A DNA stretch of 26,884 nucleotides, taken from Granulosicoccus sp964498925 (lineage in GTDB: Bacteria; Pseudomonadota; Gammaproteobacteria; Granulosicoccales; Granulosicoccaceae). The stretch's first letter is position 1; each line of letters starts with the position of its first letter. Below the pieces are notes generated by a model. It saw nothing but the letters and a program-made list of their open reading frames with translations. It searched no databases and was not told where the DNA came from. Made by a program: the position numbers and the translations under genes. Positions 25,072 to 26,884 of the stretch are shown here, piece by piece. The stretch covers positions 1 to 26,884 of the forward strand of contig CAZCKD010000021.1 of NCBI GenBank assembly GCA_964498925.1, in the 5' to 3' direction.

Positions 25072-25455
25072 ATGGCCTGGAATGACAAGCGCCCTTTATC
25101 GCCCCACTTGCAACACTACAAGTTGCCGTTAACGGCGTACTTATCAATTGCTCATCGCATAGCAGGTGTCGCTAACAGCGCTGCTATCGTGCTTCTGGTG
25201 CTCCTGATTGCCAGCGCCTCCGGTTCTCCCGAGAGTTATGCATTTATGTCGGGCATTGCCAATTCCTGGTTCGGCAAATTGGTCCTATTCGGTTTTACGA
25301 TTACCTTGTACTACCACACGGCCAATGGCATCAGGCATCTCTTCTGGGATGTCGGTATCGGCCTTGAACTCGAATCTGCAAAGAAATCTGGAAACGTCTG
25401 CCTCATCGCGGCAGGTGTCATGTCGGTCTTAACTTGGTTGGTGGCTGCAGCATGA
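25072..25455 (+). CDS. sdhC: Succinate dehydrogenase cytochrome b556 subunit
   Basis: 127 residues, usual size. Membrane anchor of complex II, holding haem b and the quinone site with SdhD. RPLSPHLQHYKLPL leads into SIAHRIAG (Ser25, Arg29, matching the E. coli Ser27/Arg31 quinone residues) and YHTANGIRHLFWD, whose first His (82) is the expected haem ligand. Three hydrophobic helices lie at about 30-50, 67-88 and 107-126. The stop overlaps the sdhD start (ATGA). Confidence 0.95.
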   Translation: MAWNDKRPLSPHLQHYKLPLTAYLSIAHRIAGVANSAAIVLLVLLIASASGSPESYAFMSGIANSWFGKLVLFGFTITLYYHTANGIRHLFWDVGIGLELESAKKSGNVCLIAAGVMSVLTWLVAAA

Positions 25456-25835
25456 ACGATTACAGAACACCTCTATCCAAGGTAAAAGGATTAGGATCTG
25501 CCAAAGAAGGCACATCTCACTTCTGGGCACAGCGACTAACCGCTATAGCCCTTGTTCCATTGGTTCTTTGGCTGGCTTTTTCGATTGCCCGCCTTCCCGA
25601 TATGGATTACCTATCCATAAGAGAATGGTTATCGCAACCCTTCAATGCCATTGTCATGATCCTGTTTCTCATAGCCGGCTTCTATCACGCACGTCTCGGG
25701 CTTCAGGTCGTAATTGAAGACTATGTCGGGGCACATGGCCCACGAACTGCAGCAATCATTGCTGTGACCTTTTTGGCGGCTGCACTCGGCGTAACGGGTG
25801 TCTTTTCAGTCATGCGAATCGCATTCGCAGGCTGA
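25452..25835 (+). CDS. sdhD: Succinate dehydrogenase membrane anchor subunit
   Basis: 127 residues from an ATG overlapping the sdhC stop by four bases. Three hydrophobic helices (about 28-46, 66-90 and 98-121). HFWAQRLTAIALVPL and FYHARLGLQVVIEDYVG are the SdhD signatures, with His79 as a candidate haem ligand and Asp90-Tyr91 corresponding to the E. coli quinone-site pair. An ATG six codons upstream (25434) lies inside sdhC and is not favoured. Confidence 0.94.
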   Translation: MNDYRTPLSKVKGLGSAKEGTSHFWAQRLTAIALVPLVLWLAFSIARLPDMDYLSIREWLSQPFNAIVMILFLIAGFYHARLGLQVVIEDYVGAHGPRTAAIIAVTFLAAALGVTGVFSVMRIAFAG

Positions 25836-25877
25836 CTCGTACCCCTTAAACAGACGAATAAAGACTGACAACCGATT

Positions 25878-26884
25878 ATGACGAACGCATATAAAATCAT
25901 CGATCACTCCTACGATGTCATCGTCGTTGGAGCGGGTGGCGCCGGACTGCGTGCCACGCTTGGCATGGCCGCACAAGGTTTATCCACCGCTTGTGTCACG
26001 AAAGTATTCCCCACACGCTCGCATACCGTAGCGGCTCAAGGCGGCATGAGTGCGGCCTTGGGAAATATGGGTGAAGACCATTGGAACTGGCACATGTACG
26101 ACACGATAAAAGGGTCTGACTGGCTCGGCGACCAAGACGCCATCGAGTACATGTGTAAGGAAGCCATGCCAGCCGTCATCGAGCTGGAACACTTCGGCGT
26201 ACCTTTCTCTCGTACCGAGGAAGGAAAAATCTACCAACGCCCATTCGGCGGAATGACCACTCACTTTGGTGAAGGCACAGCTCAAAGAACCTGCGCAGCC
26301 GCGGATAGAACCGGCCACGCGATTCTCCACACGCTGTACCAGCAGTCGCTCAAGCACAACGCAGAATTCTATATCGAACATTTCGCCACCGACCTCATCA
26401 TGGATGACGGTGTCTGTCGAGGTGTGATCTCGTTGGATTTAGCCACAGGTGAACTACACCGGTTCAGAGCCCATCAAGTGGTTCTGGCAACGGGTGGTTG
26501 TGGCAGAACCTTCTTCTCTGCAACCTCTGCGCATACCTGCACAGGTGATGGAAATGCGATGGTACTTCGTGCTGGGCTACCTCTCCAGGATATGGAGTTT
26601 GTCCAGTTCCACCCCACCGGCATTTACGGCGCTGGCGTCTTGATTACAGAAGGTGTGCGTGGCGAAGGCGGTTACCTCACCAACAGCGAAGGCGAACGTT
26701 TCATGGAACGCTATGCGCCTAATGCGAAGGACTTAGCCTCACGGGATGTCGTTAGTCGCTCTATGACGATGGAGATCAATGCCGGTCGCGGTGTCGGTGC
26801 CGACAGCGATCATATTTTCCTGAACTTGCAGCATCTGGGCAGTGACGTGATCGAAAAGCGTCTTCCAGGCATCTCTGAATCTGC
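25878..26884 (+). CDS. sdhA: Succinate dehydrogenase flavoprotein subunit (3' truncated)
   Basis: 335 codons, about 57 percent of a usual SdhA (~590), open to the window end. FAD-containing subunit that oxidises succinate to fumarate. Seen: the Rossmann motif VIVVGAGGAGLRA at 14-26; RSHTVAAQGG with His49, the expected covalent FAD ligand; WHMYDTIKGSDWLGDQDAI; and TEGVRGEGGYL with the substrate Arg. Segments such as SAHTCTGDGNAM, LQDMEFVQFHPTGIYGAG and NSEGERFMERYAP resemble the alphaproteobacterial/mitochondrial SdhA more than E. coli SdhA (which has NAHINTGDG and MEMWQFHPTGIAGAG). It starts 42 bases after sdhD; sdhB is expected beyond the edge. Confidence 0.97.
   Translation, partial: MTNAYKIIDHSYDVIVVGAGGAGLRATLGMAAQGLSTACVTKVFPTRSHTVAAQGGMSAALGNMGEDHWNWHMYDTIKGSDWLGDQDAIEYMCKEAMPAVIELEHFGVPFSRTEEGKIYQRPFGGMTTHFGEGTAQRTCAAADRTGHAILHTLYQQSLKHNAEFYIEHFATDLIMDDGVCRGVISLDLATGELHRFRAHQVVLATGGCGRTFFSATSAHTCTGDGNAMVLRAGLPLQDMEFVQFHPTGIYGAGVLITEGVRGEGGYLTNSEGERFMERYAPNAKDLASRDVVSRSMTMEINAGRGVGADSDHIFLNLQHLGSDVIEKRLPGISES

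Noticed and set aside
25980..26381. 133-residue minus-strand open frame
   Set aside because: Antisense to well-conserved sdhA.

Overview
The window is a stretch of bacterial chromosome, almost certainly from a gammaproteobacterium. The support is the homodimeric-type AceE with AceF and Lpd, the carA-carB-greA order, ParE, CnoX, YgfZ and a type IVa minor-pilin cluster. The order cannot be fixed from sequence reading alone. The SdhA and the DUF1674/SDHAF4-like protein look like the alphaproteobacterial/mitochondrial version of complex II rather than the E. coli one. I see no rRNA, tRNA, CRISPR array, insertion sequence or prophage.

Layout from left to right. (1) 1-473: the C-terminal end of a membrane urate hydroxylase of the PuuD type with a haem c motif. 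(2) 585-6405: the pyruvate dehydrogenase operon aceE-aceF-lpd, where E2 carries one lipoyl domain and E3 carries another; it ends in a strong intrinsic terminator at 6415-6458. (3) 6457-8436, minus strand: a stand-alone hydantoinase/oxoprolinase-family ATPase subunit. (4) 8665-12067: a probable sigma-54 promoter and a type IV pilus minor-pilin operon, pilE-fimT-pilV-pilW-pilX, with no pilY1, followed by a small UPF0434/Trm112-like gene. (5) 12354-14001, minus strand: a secreted protein of unknown role and a Tat-exported M15/DUF882-type peptidase, separated by a 331-base stretch that is rich in short hairpins and holds a small ORF. (6) 14178-19039, minus strand: carA-carB-greA, with a carA promoter candidate. 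(7) 19205-22161, minus strand: parE, overlapped at its 3' end by a metallo-beta-lactamase-fold hydrolase. (8) 22355-23248, plus strand: the redox chaperone cnoX, divergent from parE. (9) 23255-24632, minus strand: ygfZ and a DUF2007 protein with a zinc ribbon. (10) 24766 to the end, plus strand: an SDHAF4-like assembly factor followed by sdhC, sdhD and the first 335 codons of sdhA.

The window is mainly central metabolism: acetyl-CoA supply by PDH, entry of electrons through succinate dehydrogenase with two maturation factors beside it (SDHAF4-like, YgfZ), and carbamoyl phosphate for pyrimidines and arginine. The accessory part is the pilus cluster and the poorly characterised secreted proteins at 12.3-14 kb. 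I find no convincing wholly new multi-gene system. The items most worth a second look are the pilus cluster (sigma-54 site, missing pilY1, long prepilin leaders), the structured gap at 13.1-13.3 kb, and the SDHAF4/YgfZ/complex II neighbourhood.
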